A stretch of 64,000 nucleotides of DNA, from contig OX387203.1 in the NCBI GenBank assembly GCA_947561715.1, forward strand, positions 6,200,001-6,264,000, given 5' to 3'. The notes beneath the pieces are model-generated. The model was not told the origin of the DNA. It worked only from the letters and a program-made list of their open reading frames with translations, and did not search any database. Origin of the DNA: Ascidia mentula. Lineage: Eukaryota > Chordata > Ascidiacea > Phlebobranchia > Ascidiidae. This document shows positions 50,255 to 62,597 of this stretch, piece by piece. Made by a program: the position numbers and the translations under genes. Position 1 is the first letter of the stretch, and each line of letters opens with the position of its first letter.

Positions 50255-53200
50255 TTAACTATTCTCATACAGGTTTTCCGCAGCAGCCTTGGCGTTTCCT
50301 TCATTACGAATGCTTTCGTAAACATTCTACAACAAAAATTGGACAACATAAACATAAAGCACAGCGGATGGTCACACAAACAAACAACAAGTAAAGAATA
50401 TTGAAAGATCTAATTCCGACTTGAATAGATCCTGTACATAGGCCTACCTACGTATATTTTTGCTGACACGAGTCCGACTAGCGTGCAAGTTGGATACACG
50501 GTATTACTGTTGTATCGGGAAGTTCTTTACCGAGTATACATATTTATATATGCTTCGAAAAAGCATTAACTTACCCTTCTGTTTTTCTCTTCAACTGGTG
50601 CAAAGGTGAGGTAACCGTTGACATCTGAAACACAAAAATTTGATAAAAATTGAAAACTATGTTTGTTTAACGTTAGTCTTTTGCTATTTACCGGTGTTAA
50701 GATCCACGAGATCTTCTGATTTTTCTACCTTGCTTGGTTGAATGTTTGTCTAAATACCAAAAAAATGCAAGAAATTTTTATTACTTTGAGGATGTAAAAC
50801 ATTTTTGGTATTACATGTGCAGAATACTGGATATACTTATTAAAGTAAGAACAACAAAAACTTTCATAAAAATGTATACTGCTTCATTAAATTAAAAAAA
50901 GAGAAGGAAATGCTTCAAGCTTCGAGATTCAGGTCAAGACGTTCTTACCTCGTCCATGGTTTTTGTTGGTTGAAATGAAGGAGAAAAATCTTGTTCAGTT
51001 TCATCTAAAGTTAAGCAGACACACTGTTAGCGCTCGGGTTTAATTGCGTGAAAGCATAGTTTGATTCCATGCCATGTTTGAAAGTAACGCGTTCAAATTA
51101 ATCGGATAATTATAAATACAACGGCGCTATTTTGCAATTTACATCACAAATTAGAGCTTCAAAATTGACGAAAATCGTATGCGGGTGCAAAGTAAATATT
51201 TGTGGTGCGACAAGCTGCAGGGAAACGTCACATTCCGCAGATTTTTTGCTCAAGGCAAATATGTTTCGCTGAAATAGGTATCGTCGTGTATGAATTGTGA
51301 TTTAAATTGTAAAATAGAACCGTTGTCTTCATAATTAACCAAACTGGTTACTTTTAAACGTGTTATTTTTAAACAGGGCACCCATTCAAAATCTGCTAAA
51401 ATTATGCCTAATAGAGTCTGCAGTTACAGTTTATGATGTGCTGAACCCACCGCGTGGTCGCTTCACTTTGAACCAATAAAACAGGAAGGCGGCGCCAGAG
51501 AGCAGAAGAATTAAAGCAACTGCGACACCAACAGCAGCCGGTATAACGGTTGACTTGTTTGGAACAACAGAAACAACTGTAGTGGTCGTTGCTATGGTAA
51601 CGTGAAACTGTATGGAAGTGTCGTAGATGGCTGATGATATATTGATTATGTAGATGCCGTTGTCCATGAAATTTGTCTTCAATTCAAGAAAAAAGAAATG
51701 TAATCTTCAAGCTGTGTGTGCTATGAATATATTTTTGTAACTGATTTAGATTTTTTGTTTCAAATAAAAACTGTTATTTGCCATCATTATTGAGCTGTAA
51801 TAATTCGGGTAGTTATGCACAAAGGAAACTTCCACCAACCTTGGGTAAAACGAGGGTGTTTCTTTCACCTTGTGATGTCACTTTTGTTGTCACGTCCTTC
51901 GAAGTATTTTTTCCTACACAGTGGCAACAGAGTGACAACAAAAACTATATTTTCGGAACGTAACTCACGGTTTTATAAAGACAAACAATACAGCACATAT
52001 ACCTGCTATGAAATTCATTTTACAGACGTTTCATATTAAGAATGATTGCAGTTTCAGTCGATACGTGTGTAAAATTAATTTTGTAGCAGTTGTATGGACT
52101 ATATTGTTCGTCTTCAAGATCTATAAAACCGTGAAAAACTTCAACATTTGTACTTACCTGGTTGGAAAAGAACAACTTTGATTGGAGATGGGTTTGCATA
52201 AAACTCGATAGAACAATTCTCAACATTCCCCGTTGCAAAGTCGCAGGCATTTTGACTTGCATTGGTATACGGAGGGTCTGCACATGAAACAGCATTTCAA
52301 TTAAAGTTGCTTTCAAGAAAAAAAAAACACGAATCTGCACGTATTGGCTTATTTGAGTAAAAAATCTTATGCATTTCTTGCTGACTTTACCAACATACAC
52401 CTTTGCAAACTAAACTTTTGTTGCCAACAATATTGCAAAATATAGATGGCATAAAAGCTGATATGGTTTAATTTTTATCAGAATAAAAACTTTTTACTGC
52501 TTTTAAAGTCAATCGTTTGACAGAAAAAATACTGCAATCGACTGTTTTTATGTCACGTAATTTCAATTACAATGTTTCGTAACAATAGCACCCAACTTAC
52601 AGGAGACGTTCAGCAGTATGGAGTTGGATCTTCCAGCATCTGGGTGGAGTAGAGTATAGTTGGATATCGCTTGACAGGTCACGGTCTTACCATTTAATTC
52701 CCTGGTCATCTCAGTAGAAATATTTCTTTCTTTACTCTGAAACAAGAATGCGAAAGAAACAGTTTGGGGCAATAAATATGCGCGAAAATGATTGGATAGT
52801 ATTAGAACTTAGAATATGAAATAAATGCCTGATGCAAAAGCATGAAAGGCAAAAGTGGCAGCGCCGTGATGATGAAACACGATACAATAATTGTGGAAGT
52901 CATTTCTCCAATTGTAGCGACCCACGTTTTCCGAATTTATACGTAAACCCAACTAACATGCTGAACAGTCAAACTGTCTTTATAGTTCGTCATAACTCCC
53001 CACGCTCTAAGTCAGATGCGGAAGCAATCTCTGAGAGTTGGTTCGTCATATGCAAAGACTGAAATTTAAACACCACGCATGGACGAAACCGACTTGTTTG
53101 CTCTTCCACCAACCTCTATTGCCTTGTTGTGTATCACAAAACGAACCGACGTCACCGGGGGAAACACGTCATTAGCGTACTCGCAGGAGAATGATGCGAT

Positions 53201-56133
53201 TTCGTTTGCCTTGTGACTGCGTGAACCAATCAGAAAGACGGAAGGTGCTACATTATAAAAAGTATACAACTTCTTAAATTTATGCCTTACGCATAATGAT
53301 GAATTTGCGTGTCCACCTTAAGTTGATGCCCTTGTTTGCTATGAATGGTTAGTCCAGCCTTGGCTGATATATAATATGTTTACAACAAGTAACTTTGTCT
53401 GTTTACTCAGGATAATCATGCAATTTTTGCTTGTATTTTTTTTACCAGTCGAATTTATCAGGCAATTTTGTTTCTGACGCCTGGACCTTAAAAGTTATTA
53501 TGCTTTCGTTTTATATGCATATAGGCAACCTTATTTTGTGTATTTTTGTCTCCTGCTAAGTATCGAGTAACACTTTTTGAAAAAATATATAAGCTTCGAT
53601 TTAAATCGTTAAATTAGCAAAACTAATGTCTAAACGAGTTACCCTTCCAACATGTCATATACTCCTGTCCTTCCCATTCAGCAGAGTTCGTGCAGGTCGT
53701 TGTGTTTGACGTCACAAGCTGCTGTACGTCAGATCTATGAAGGGTACCATTATTATTGCACTGATATTGGCCCTGAGATCCGTAGCTGTTTGACGCGGCG
53801 ATCACAGACAAATCTTCGTTGATTTTTGAAGGGCAATCTTCCATAAAAAAGGAAAGGAATTATGCTTTTAAATACGATTGAATTAACATTTAGTTTAAGG
53901 AACTCTAACAGTAAAAATCCCACTTCTCAATACAAAGATGTTGTTTAGATCACATCACAAAGTTTTCAAAAGAATTATTTAGAATTCTGGCAGGAAACTC
54001 TTTGAACACCGACTTTGAATGTTCAGTCGTAGTTGAACATATTGTTGCGTGTATCGGAATATTCCAACCAAAGTTCTGTTTTCATTTTCACGAATTCCAA
54101 CAATCTTCATCGTTAAATAGGTAACAGACGAGCCAAAATTTCTGGTTGTGTGCCTGGAATATGATATTACTATTGGTATGGGTAGAATTCGTATTATAAT
54201 GCCATAAGTAAATTGCGTGGAATTATTATTTTTTCTATACAACTTCTTTTGCAATAAAGTCTACAAATTGACATTGCTTTGCTGGAAATTCCAAACGGAA
54301 CGACAGGATCATTCGAAAGACAAATCCATTGAAATGCTTTTTCGTTCTGCTGTTACTCCGATATATTAACATTATGTCGATGTGCCATCAGTTTGAAATT
54401 ACAAACCCAATAAATCATCAGTAAAATAACTGAAGTGTGTAATTTTGAAACATATCCATTCAAGTATAAAATATTTCTTACCAGTAGAATTGTACTGGAC
54501 TTCCAGTTGGTGGAATTCCTTGAACGTATTGTACTGATCCATTGGTTAAAATTTCCAGTCGTCCGACGTTCTTATCACCTTTACTCCAAGTTATGACGTC
54601 GTTAAAACCGTTGCCGTTTTCGATTCTCGCGGTAATGGTGAAGTTCCCGCCAATAACTTGTTTAGGCCATGGGCTTGTTTCCACCACAGTGAGGTTTAAG
54701 TAAGGATCGCCTAAGTATTCTGAAATAAGTGGAATTTTTCCATGGTCATATTTGGACGTTTGTTATTTAGGAAGTTTTAATGCAAAAGTAGTATAATCCG
54801 CAACAACTAATGAAAAGCAGTTTTGTAGGATATAACACAAGTTGTATTGTTATGTTGCAAAACAAGTCCTTTTTTCATAATGAGACACAAACACACTTTG
54901 AACGTTCAGTCTAAGTTGAACATATTGTTCCCTTTTTCGAAATATTTGCACCGCTGTTCCATTTTCACTTTCTCGAATTCCAACCACTGTCATCGTAAAA
55001 TATGTAACTGATGATCCAGCTTTTGCGTTTGTGGTAAAGTTCCTGTAGACAAAAACATTGTGCAACTCCAAAGCAAGTTGTTTATTTTAAACGAAACTTG
55101 ATGTATTCATAATACCGGACTGTTGCTGTGAAAGAAACCACAGGATGGAGTTTTTACATAAACACATCGGCCTAAGCTGATTGCCACACGGTATAGGTAT
55201 TGTGCGGCCCGGACTTGTGCTATTCGATAGTATGTGTGACAGCGCAATTATTTGCTTGTTACTTTAAACTGTTTTTATTTCAACGTTTTTGCTTTACAAT
55301 TTTCAAGTAATGCCATACTACTATACGTTTTGCTGGACATATTTATCATCTGCAGATTTCTAAAGTTTAGAATAACTGGAATTGTCGTTTTTGCAGCATG
55401 TGACTGTGCCACAAGTTCAGGAGAAATTAAATTATAAACGTAATTATCAACACACCAAATTCATATTGGTAGATTAGACCATTTCAGTAAAATTTTCTTA
55501 CCGGGCGAAATGAACTGGACTTCCAGTTGGTGGAATTCCTTGAACGTATTGTACTGATCCATTGGTTAAAATTTCCAGTCGTCCGATATTCTTACCACCT
55601 TTGCTCCAAGTTATGATGTCGTTGAATCCGTTGCCGTTTTCGATTTTCGTGGTAATCGTGAAGTTCCCTCCAATCATTTGCTTCGGCCATGGACGAGTTT
55701 CCAGAACAGTGAAGTTTAAGTAAGGGTTGGCGGCAGTGTATTCTGATACAAAGTAGAACCAATGCCAATGCCATAAGGCTATAGCCGATTTGTTTTTTAA
55801 ATTTGTCATTGGTTTGGTTTTATAATCGACGACTACAAAATATAGCTGCTACGTTTCTAACGTCATTTTCCCTATTATATGCTAGGCCTTACGTGCATTC
55901 AATATTCAACAGTTTACTGTTTCTAATCATCATACTGCCTTACATAACCCAGGCCTTATTATTAAAATTTTTATCATAAATGGTTATTATTCAGTCCGTT
56001 ACAGCTTTTTTAACACACCCAAAAGACATTCACACACATTTAGACACAAAATATCCTTTTCATAATATTTGAAAGATTTTACCGCACCTGCCTGAAGTAG
56101 CAGAAATACTTGAAACAATATCACTGTATTCAT
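50255..56133 (-). CDS. Ig/sushi type I membrane receptor B
   Basis: Fifteen exons, 643 residues, same exon plan as A: 56133-56088, 55742-55502, 55042-54897, 54719-54482, 54153-54014, 53837-53643, 53247-53114, 52736-52601, 52277-52158, 51913-51840, 51676-51451, 51004-50949, 50749-50692, 50624-50575, 50326-50255. Signal peptide MNTVILFQVFLLLQAG; two cysteine-less Ig-like units; sushi domain (NCPSKINEDL to MTCWKG); C2 Ig (IASFSCEYANDVFPP, TVTCQAIS); a unit with ACDFATGNVENC; a short stalk; TM helix (AAVGVAVALILLLSGAAFLF). The tail keeps GYLTFAPVEEKN and VYESI and ends AAENLYENS, whose YEN fits a Grb2 SH2 site. Two exons carry long blocks identical to other units (see findings). The donor after the C2a exon is GTTGGT, weak but shared in placement with A. 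Tandem duplicate of A, role inferred as self/non-self or pathogen recognition. Confidence 0.8.
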
Positions 56134-56880
56134 TTGTATTCTTCCTTCCTTTTTGTGAAGACTTTCTCAAACAGACGACAAGCGACCAGGTATCGGGTGA
56201 CTTTACCAAATGGTCTGTGTTTTCATAGCACCTTTGGAACCTCGCAGCAAACTGTAATTATATTCAACAATTACGCATGCACGCAGTGATTGCACATAAC
56301 GGACGTGTGGGTGGTTGAGATCATAAAAAATAAGCAAGCACCTAAAATAAGTCATTCCAGTGCGATGGTGGATGATTAATTGTTATTTTAAAACGTTTGT
56401 TTTTATTAGAAAGTGCGTATTTGTACCTTCAACGTTTTCGTCTTATAGTTGAAAAGATCTTTTGGGCGTAAAGAGCAAATTAAGAGAGATTGTTGAGTGT
56501 TGGATACCTAATTGGCCAATTGCGTGATATAAAAAAACGTGTTTCTTGCACTTGATCTGTATTTCTTTTAGCTGTGTCATTGTCAGACTTTATCAAGGAT
56601 TTGGTGATCCAAAAAGTTTTCTTTGTGTAGAAATAAATAACCATCATTCGGAAGGATCAATGTTCTACTGACGCATACAAAACATTCTTTTCGTTCAAGG
56701 CTTTATCTTAAAAAACACAGTATGATATTTCGAATATTTTAAACCAAATTATGCCGTTTTATACAAAAGCTACACTTAGTTAAGCCCCCAAAAAGATACA
56801 AGAATACGCCAGAGTAGAGCAGTCTAGCGACATGAGACTGATACAACTTATTGTATCATCCAAAAAAGATCAACGCTGTA
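56134..56880. other. Upstream region of receptor B
   Basis: Probable promoter of the minus-strand receptor B. No exon or clear element recognised. Confidence 0.35.
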
Positions 56881-56882
56881 AT

Positions 56883-57235
56883 ACAACTGTCTCCACACTT
56901 GCAACAACAGATGCCGGCCCAGAATCTGTGATGATGGCGTCATTTATGTTCAATTCAGAGGTGTATGAATCAAGTGTTACGCATTTTTACACCTAAGACA
57001 CATTTTGTTTATGTATTTAGCTTTTGGTCTACTTTAGTTAAATAAGATGTACGTCTTCTCCTTTAAAAGAGAGGGTGTAGTAACAGATGATCAGCAGTGT
57101 GGACATAGCGGTTGAAGAGTCCCATATAACTAAATTCGGGTCGGGATTCCGAGGAGTTCCGGAAATCGTGGCTTGACAATATCGTCACACAATTCTGCAA
57201 CGATCCATGCGACCACGTGCTCCACGATAATGAAT
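56883..57235 (+). pseudogene. Decayed vWA-domain gene fragment
   Basis: Two pieces resemble exons of the intact gene downstream. About 56883-56998 reads TTVSTLATTD, then VMMASFMFNSEVYESSVTHF, parallel to ETVSTFFSV and VLSASYTYGESVIPSSVTKF. From 57047, MYVFSFKREGVVTDDQ parallels LYVYAFRREGVVLNEDQ, then the frame breaks; at about 57193 FCNDPCDHVLHDN parallels YCSNPCDHVLHDH. Frameshifts and stops lie between, so this is a relic. Confidence 0.6.
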
Positions 57236-58171
57236 ACACGTGTTGTCATGTTTCAGGACAAAAAATAGCGAAAACCGTTGATGGCCAAATTATTTATTTA
57301 ACATAAGACTGAATATATTTTACTCAAATATAACGGTTGCTGTTATAATGCACTGCAGTGACAATAACTTTTTGTTTAACGATTACCGTAATAAAATCTT
57401 TACATTACGGTGGGGCATGCGTTGTCGGGTAAACAAAAAGGGCAAAGACGGAAATATGTGGGATAAAAATACCAGTTATCAGTTATGCCACACCATTCAT
57501 TCATTCATTGGTTTATTTTTGCCAAAAGTATTTCAGCAATAAAAAGATGGGGAATGCGAGAGTATGGGCAGGGGGACGCTGGATTAACCTTCAGGTTTTC
57601 GCTGCCAAGCGCCACCCTTGGCCTATTTAGAATTTTTTTTTGTGATAAAAGTTTAAAATATCGACGGGTAAAATTTGATCCGAATAATTCCTTATCAATA
57701 CTCCGTTTAACGTTCAGAATTAACCATTTTTGTACAAATGAAATTTACCAAGAATAAATCACTTTAGAAGAAGGAATCTTGCAAGCGTATTCTAGAAAAA
57801 CATTGCTGAAAAGTCTTATTATGCATTCAAACAAGTTGTGCGTCACATTTGTCGCATGTAATATGTTCTTTAGCTGTAGCAATAATATAGTGGTTTGAAG
57901 AAATGCTGCCGGCGCATGATCTACGGTATTCTGAAGGTCGTTTGCCAAACTTCGGCGACAAATTTTTTCTGCCAGAAGTCTTTGTGATTGAGTTTACTCT
58001 ACAAGGACTGTTCCATGTCACTGCAAATCACATTTGTGCCTGAGGGCTAACGGAAAAGATTATGTCGTGTTGTGCCCACGACCTATCGACTGGACATTTA
58101 GTTTTATCGGTAAAACCTGTTTCACCTACAATTAGATTGTCTTTGAGGGTTGGGGGCTTGAGTGTTCCAAT
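57236..58171. other. Upstream region of the LU-sushi-vWA gene
   Basis: No exon recognised. Short ORFs at 57348-57757 and 57745-58021 have no domain content. Presumed promoter. Confidence 0.35.
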
Positions 58172-61100
58172 ATGAAGATTTTTTATGTAGTCCTGCTTTT
58201 GTCCACAAGTGTGTCTGTTTTACAAGGTACGTTTAACATCTGTTGACGACGAATATTAACATACAAGCATTAGAAGCAATATGAAAATCGAACTGTAGAC
58301 AGAGGTAGTGTTTCGACCTTATTGGTATCATCAGTAGAGTACTTGGCTGGACAAAGTGTATTTCTCGTAGTGGTCACTTTGCAATCAATATAAATTGAAT
58401 TGATGCCAAGCTAGGTATCCTACTAGCGCCTTGAGACAAACTGTGGTATGTTGACGAGTAAAAATGTCTTTAACATATTAACTACGAGAGCCAATCGCTG
58501 TGTAGTCACAAGCTGCACTGATAAGACTAGAAAGCTCTAAGCATTATAATATCTAAAGCTTTTAGCTTTTACTGATGTATGAAGAACAACTGAAACAAAA
58601 GTTGGTGACAACGTGTAACTTGCCGTAATGTGTGGCTTAAACCAAAATGGTATTTCCAAAAAAATAATTTGATATAGACTCGTAAGACATTTGAATATAA
58701 TATTATAATTGCAGCTTTGGAGTGCATGGCTTGCCGTGGAATTAATGCTCATGACTGCGACACGAACGGAAAAATAACCGCATGTCAAGTCGACCAAGTA
58801 CGATATTTCATACTTTTGTTGATAAAATATTACACTACATCTGTGGTTCTTATTCGGAAAGACTCGCGGCGTTTCCGACACATAAATTATTAAACGACGC
58901 GCTGATTGAGAACTATTGGACTATACATCATTAAAATGCAACATTTTCACAGAGCTCATGTGAAACAGTTGTACGAAGACAGGGAAGTCAAGAATTTGTT
59001 AATAAGGGATGTCGCGAAACCATGTCGTGCAACAACAACCAAAGACAGGTTTGCTGCCGTTTCTTATGTTTTCAGTAGGTCAAATGATAAACTGTATGTA
59101 TTGTCTGTAGAATGCAGGACTTTCAGGCCAATCAACGCAATGCAATTCCGACCAATACAATTCGTTCTGTACTTGTTGTTGTGCCGGAAATTTGTGCAAC
59201 GTCGGATCTCAAACTTGTTCACCCACAAGCTCTGGACCCCAAGGACCTGGTATATTGCTGCTATGTTACAATACGTTAACATCAACATATATTTAACGTA
59301 ATATAACTGTTCCTGTGCCTAAATTAACGTAGACTGAATTCAACCAATACGGCGTGTTCAGAGGTCAAATGACATAGAACATGACCTGCCTTAGGGCAAT
59401 GGTTTCCAATGGACTTTCCTACTTTTCAATGAAAATAACCCGTGGGACATTGGTGTTGTGTCATTACTTTTACGTAAAATGACACTAGACCCAGTACAAG
59501 ACTTACAAAAGTAATTGTCCCGAAGAGCATCGTCAAAACGTTTCTAAAAAGAAGTATCTTATGCGTCTTCGTCTGCTCAAATCAAAATAATGCAAGAGAT
59601 CTGTTTTATGCTCACAGCGAACGACTGTCCAGACCAACCTTCACGATTGCCTCATGGAAACATCAACTGCTCCGAGAGCGTTTGCAGTTACACATGCACA
59701 GACCCCAACTACGATGTCTATCCATCCGATCACGTGACCAACATCTGCCAATCCGGAGCGACGTGGCTGTTCGACACGCCTTGTTGCGCACGTACGTTGG
59801 ATGAAAAACATTCGCGCGAAAAAAGGATCATTTTTAGGCGAGACATTCACAGTGAAATTGGTCGATGATGTAAACGACGCGTCCGAATACCAAAATATAT
59901 TTTTTCTATCTTTTAAAACCACGTTTTTGAACTTATTTGTTAACAAACTTACCAGGTCCTTGCCCTCCGTATCTACTATACGACTCTGTTTCAACATACC
60001 ACATTCGACCGGAGACAGTGTCCACGTTCTTCAGCGTCCTTGGTGCCATGGAAGGGTAAATAATACATGTATAGTCAGGCGGATGACAGTAACTAGAACG
60101 AACTCTGACACAAACAAAAGTACACGGTTCATGTTCACTTTGAAATAAGTTAAGGATTGCTTGACTCCAATGTGTTATAAGCTTAAATACAAAAGATTTT
60201 TTCATGTCCAGTAACACTGCGTTTTTACATATATACCGACCATGGCTGGAGTCACTAGAACTTGACGGTAGTTTAGCCGCTTGTCAGATCATCTACGACC
60301 ACATTAATTTTTTTTCTGTTAGATTGGTGGCAGAAGGAGATGATGCTGTGTTATCGGCATCTTACACGTACGGTGAAAGTGTAATCCCTTCATCAGTAAC
60401 AAAGTTCGGCGAATTTACTCTTGAGAGGTTCCTCGCCACCATTAAACCCACTCCTGAAGGTTCAATCAGTTTCGTTTCAGCTTGTTAATTTCATGGCGAA
60501 TTTTTGACTGTAGTTTTAACAGCCAAGCCAATATATTGATCAGATGATGGCATGAGTAGTTGCCGTTTAAACAAACAAAACGTGTATATGTACGCAACAA
60601 GTATTTACATATCCAAATACGGGCAAATTTCAGGATGGACCATCGCACTCGTTGTCACTTACCTGCAAAATTTAAAAAATAATACCTGCAAAAGATATAT
60701 ACATGTCTTGCACAATGAAAAAGTTTCGCTTTAATCTTAGAAAATAAACCTGTTTCAAACATTGTGGTTTGACGTGGCATTGAAACGAACTGTATACGAT
60801 ATACAGGACCTTCCAACACCGGAGCAGCAATTCAGTTTGCTTTAGATCAAATTCTCCAACCACAGTTCGGCATGAGAGACGAGAGAGTGCCGAAGTCAAT
60901 CTCCATCTTTACCGATTCAAATTCTGACGATGACGTAGTAGAACCTGCAGAGCGAGCACGAAGCCTTGGATATCTGGTATAACAACTATATATAGCGTGT
61001 TACAATGTACGTACACGTCTGCTAAGTAAAACTAATCGTCAAAGTGTTGAAGCGGTGACGCTGCTGCAGGCTGCAGCTCGTTTATTATTAGCTGTATTGT

Positions 61101-61319
61101 TTTCCCTAACGGTTCCACGTTTTTCAGTTGTACGTGTACGCATTTAGAAGGGAGGGTGTCGTACTGAATGAAGACCAGTTACTTCAGATAACAGGAGACA
61201 AGGAACACATTTTTTACTTTGACCAAAACTTCAAAGATTTTCCTCCAAATTGGCTTGAAGACCTCAAAAAACATTACTGCAGTAACCCATGTGACCATGT
61301 CCTGCATGACCATCAGTAA
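58172..61319 (+). CDS. Secreted LU (Ly6/uPAR) - sushi - vWA protein
   Basis: Nine exons, 381 residues, phases all join: 58172-58226, 58715-58797, 58953-59048, 59111-59249, 59618-59791, 59956-60055, 60323-60459, 60807-60976, 61128-61319 (TAA). Signal peptide MKIFYVVLLLSTSVSVLQG. Residues about 19-110 form an LU domain (LECMACRG start, SSCETVV, GCRETMSC, and the signature end CCCAGNLCN). Next is a sushi/CCP domain with extra cysteines (NDCPDQPSRLPHGNINCSES to WLFDTPCCA). The rest is a vWA domain: LLYDSVSTYHIR, VLSASYTYGE, GPSNTGAAIQFAL, SISIFTDSNSDDDVVEPAER, LYVYAFRREGVVL, ending CSNPCDHVLHDHQ. No transmembrane or GPI-type tail is seen, so it should be secreted. Sushi plus vWA recalls complement factor B/C2 without the protease, but the LU domain at the front is not found there. 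Role unknown; ligand binding in coelomic fluid, egg coat or allorecognition are possibilities. Confidence 0.8.
58296..58535. repeat. Retroposon-like repeat fragments
   Basis: AGTGTTTCGACCTTATTGG near 58310 and AGCTGCACTGATAAGAC near 58508 match, in opposite and same orientation, a segment at about 22912-22955 (AGCTGCACTGATGAGACC, AGGTCGAAACAGTG). Lies in intron 1 of the LU-sushi-vWA gene. Confidence 0.4.
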
Positions 61320-62393
61320 TTGCCTTTCCCCTGCAACTAATCTCTTTCTCAAAGTACTAAACACAGGATCACCATACACATATATGCGTGCAGGGTGTGG
61401 TTAAATGTTGTGACCTTAAAAAGGAAAATACACGTCATGACAGGTTATACATGTAGGCGATATAGTTATGATCGAATTAGCTTCGATAGCTTGAGCGCGA
61501 GTTGAGCCTCTTCGATTGTTAAACCTGCTTCTGCCTCGTTTTCACCAGCAAACCGTTGAATCCAAATAAACAGTTTATTATCAGGCTGTGGGAATAGTAA
61601 TATACAGCAGTGTCTTGTCACCGAATAGAACAGGCTGGACTAGACTAAATTTACGGGTCAAAACTTGGCTCGTTTACGCTCTCCATTATGAGAGCTGATT
61701 GGTCAATAATGTCACGTGATATCACAAAACGGTCGAAGTAATATAATACAAGAGCATAAAATACACATCAGGATTATCTGTAAACCGGATATAGGTGATT
61801 CACGTGTGCTGTGGAGTCACCGTTTCACATGTTTTGGGGAATTACTGACAGAAGGCGATCGGTCATCTGTTATCTGGGACGCATTCAAATGATTAGTATA
61901 ATACAAGGGAAAAAATGTGGTGTGACATAAACATAGGAGAATATTTTATGTGTGAAACAGGATGTGAAATGAATCACTTTATTCGAGAACAATCGATAGA
62001 TGAATCATTTGGGTCACATTATGGGGTTATGTTTACACTTGGGTCGGGAGTTGCGAAATATCCATTGCATATGGTTCCGGGGCTTGCAAATGTTTGTGCA
62101 AGGCTGCAAACGAAATGAGTTATGCAATGCTGCAAACAAAACATTATGCAATACAAGTGCTGGTTTCTGTGACGTATGTTACAATAGTAAGTGATTGAAG
62201 TGCATCATTGAATTGAAAATCGCTGTGCGTGACAGTCAAATTCTAGTGACACAAATTTGTACATGTTTAATCTGAATATAACAAGTTTCTGCATTATGCT
62301 TAATTTTAGAAGCGGACGCCGGTTGGCATTTGAAAATGAAAGAAAGGTCTGTGAGTGGATATACTTTGCAATAATGTTCTCAAAACTGTGTGT
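61320..62393. other. Downstream flank with a Cys-rich LU-like fragment
   Basis: At about 62080-62190 (+) the frame GCKRNELCNAANKTLCN, then SAGFCDVCYN, before a donor-like GTAAGTG, recalls the C-terminal half of an LU domain. No further exon of such a gene was found, so it may be a fragment. The rest holds nothing recognisable. Confidence 0.3.
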
Positions 62394-62573
62394 CTATAAT
62401 CCATTAGCAGTAAACTTGGCCATGAGCAGTCCGTTATAAGTATCACGTTTAGGTCTTGATGCTGCCGGGCGATTTTTGTCAGAACATTGGTTGCAGGCTC
62501 CGTTTTCACATAAATCTCCAGTGCAGTGGAGATAAACCTGAACATGTTGTTGCGTAAAGTTTTGAAAGCCTCT
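62394..62573 (-). CDS. Possible last exon of a ZP-domain protein
   Basis: The minus-strand exon opens after an AAG acceptor at 62574-62576 and reads RGFQNFTQQHVQVYLHCTG, DLCENGACNQCSDKN, then the furin-like RPKR and a short end with stop. The order hydrophobic strand, LHC, LC, C..C, basic cleavage site is the usual end of a zona pellucida domain. Upstream exons were not found in the window, so this is partial or a remnant. Confidence 0.42.
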   Translation of the reverse strand, partial: RGFQNFTQQHVQVYLHCTGDLCENGACNQCSDKNRPAASRPKRDTYNGLLMAKFTANGL

Positions 62574-62597
62574 CTTGATATATTGTAGAATGTTCAT

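Noticed and set aside
42856-56133. Naming the receptors as Ciona vCRL1 or Botryllus fester
   Set aside because: Sushi content is suggestive, but I cannot align to those proteins here and the Ig-rich layout is not a known match.
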